Below, piece after piece: positions 4,954 to 5,454 of a stretch of 5,454 nucleotides of DNA. The position numbers and the translations under genes are program-made. How positions within the stretch are numbered: position 1 is the first letter of the stretch; each line of letters starts with the position of its first letter. This stretch comes from Acidimicrobiales bacterium. Lineage in GTDB: Bacteria > Actinomycetota > Acidimicrobiia > Acidimicrobiales > RAAP-2. The DNA lies in assembly GCA_017883105.1 (NCBI GenBank), contig JADGOF010000179.1, forward strand, positions 1 through 5,454, written 5' to 3'. The notes under the pieces are model-generated. The model was not told the DNA's origin. It was given only the letters and a program-made list of their open reading frames with translations, and made no database searches.

Positions 4954-5454
4954 ATGTCGTGGTGGGCCTGGCTCCTCGTCGTCGTCGGTGTGCTCCTTGT
5001 GGTACTGGTCGTCTACGACCTCACCCAGCGCCAACACGCGCTGTTGCGCAACTTCCCGATCATCGGACACCTGCGGTACCTGCTCGAGGGTTTCGGCCCC
5101 GAACTCCGCCAGTACATCGTGGTCGACAACGACTCGGAGAAGCCGTTCAGCCGCGACCAGCGCCGTTGGGTCTACACGGCATCAAAAGACCAGAACACCT
5201 ACTTCGGTTTCGGCACCGACAACGACATCGAGGCGTCGCCGAGCTACCTGATCGTCAAGCAGTCATCGTTCCCGCTGGCCGTGCCCCGCCCCGCCGACGC
5301 CGCCTACGACGACCTGTTCCGAGTGCCGACCGCAAAGGTGTTCGGCGGCGCACGCGGTCGCACCCGGGCGTTCCGGGCACCCTCGGTCGTCAACTTGTCG
5401 AGCATGAGCTACGGCTCGCTGGGCGCCAAGGCAGTCGAGGCCCTCAATCGCGGT
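4954..5454 (+). CDS. FMN-binding glutamate synthase family protein, membrane-anchored, 5' part only
   Basis: The first 167 residues are present; the frame is open at the window edge. A single hydrophobic helix (residues 3-20, rich in V and L) anchors the N-terminus. It is followed by the family's linker RNFPIIGHLRYLLEGFGPELRQY (32-54) and KPFSRDQRRWVY (63-74). The glutamate-synthase FMN domain then begins, with PSVVNLSSMSYGSLGAKAVE (143-162) resembling the PxVxNISAMSFGSLS segment of GltS-like enzymes. Full-length members are usually around 500-550 residues, so about two thirds is missing and the FMN and iron-sulfur residues cannot be checked. Members resemble the synthase domain of GltB without its glutaminase domain; their physiological reaction is mostly unproven. 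ATG 4954 places the helix at the N-terminus and is the natural start, although no good ribosome site precedes it. It is divergent from the glycosyltransferase, and no functional link is evident. Confidence 0.92.
   Translation, partial: MSWWAWLLVVVGVLLVVLVVYDLTQRQHALLRNFPIIGHLRYLLEGFGPELRQYIVVDNDSEKPFSRDQRRWVYTASKDQNTYFGFGTDNDIEASPSYLIVKQSSFPLAVPRPADAAYDDLFRVPTAKVFGGARGRTRAFRAPSVVNLSSMSYGSLGAKAVEALNRG

Noticed and set aside
4811..5251. Plus-strand 146-codon frame overlapping the start of the glutamate-synthase-like gene
   Set aside because: It is Ser/Thr/Arg-rich low-complexity translation; the overlapping frame from 4954 carries the recognisable family sequence.
1..5454. Search for CRISPR arrays, tRNA, rRNA, insertion sequences, integrase sites and toxin-antitoxin pairs
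   Set aside because: No regularly spaced repeats, tRNA-like cloverleaf, transposase motif or terminal repeats were seen on either strand by eye.

Overview
The window is GC-rich, and its genes show strong G/C preference at third codon positions. The gene families (a macrolide-type glycosyltransferase, a paired-subunit 2-oxoacid dehydrogenase E1, a double VOC protein and a membrane-anchored FMN glutamate-synthase-like protein) fit an actinobacterium or a similar high-GC soil or aquatic bacterium. The exact taxon cannot be fixed from this sequence alone.

Layout: four genes lie on the minus strand and one on the plus strand. Reading the minus strand in the direction of transcription, a complete UDP-glycosyltransferase (4830-3556) is followed by a 456-base non-coding gap. 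That gap carries a strong hairpin and a weak promoter candidate. Next comes a tight three-gene operon: E1 alpha (3099-2032), E1 beta (2035-1022, joined to alpha by a 4-base ATGA overlap) and, 21 bases further on, a two-domain VOC protein (1000-1) that runs off the left edge. On the right, a 123-base divergent region separates the glycosyltransferase from the plus-strand start of an FMN-binding glutamate-synthase-family protein (4954 onward), which runs off the right edge.

The E1 alpha/beta pair should form an alpha2beta2 thiamine-diphosphate enzyme that decarboxylates a 2-oxo acid or acts on an acyloin such as acetoin. No E2 (lipoyl acyltransferase) or E3 (dihydrolipoamide dehydrogenase) gene is visible. 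Three traits of E1 alpha stand out: an altered GDG motif (GEA), an altered first TPP loop, and about 40 extra residues before the C-terminal helices. The co-transcribed VOC protein lacks the usual first-strand histidine metal ligands in all four of its modules. Together these suggest a specialised catabolic or biosynthetic operon rather than housekeeping pyruvate dehydrogenase. The glycosyltransferase keeps its catalytic His-Asp pair and is probably an independent unit. I see no tRNA, rRNA, CRISPR, insertion sequence or phage signature. No clearly new multi-gene system is demonstrable; the E1/VOC operon is the best lead.
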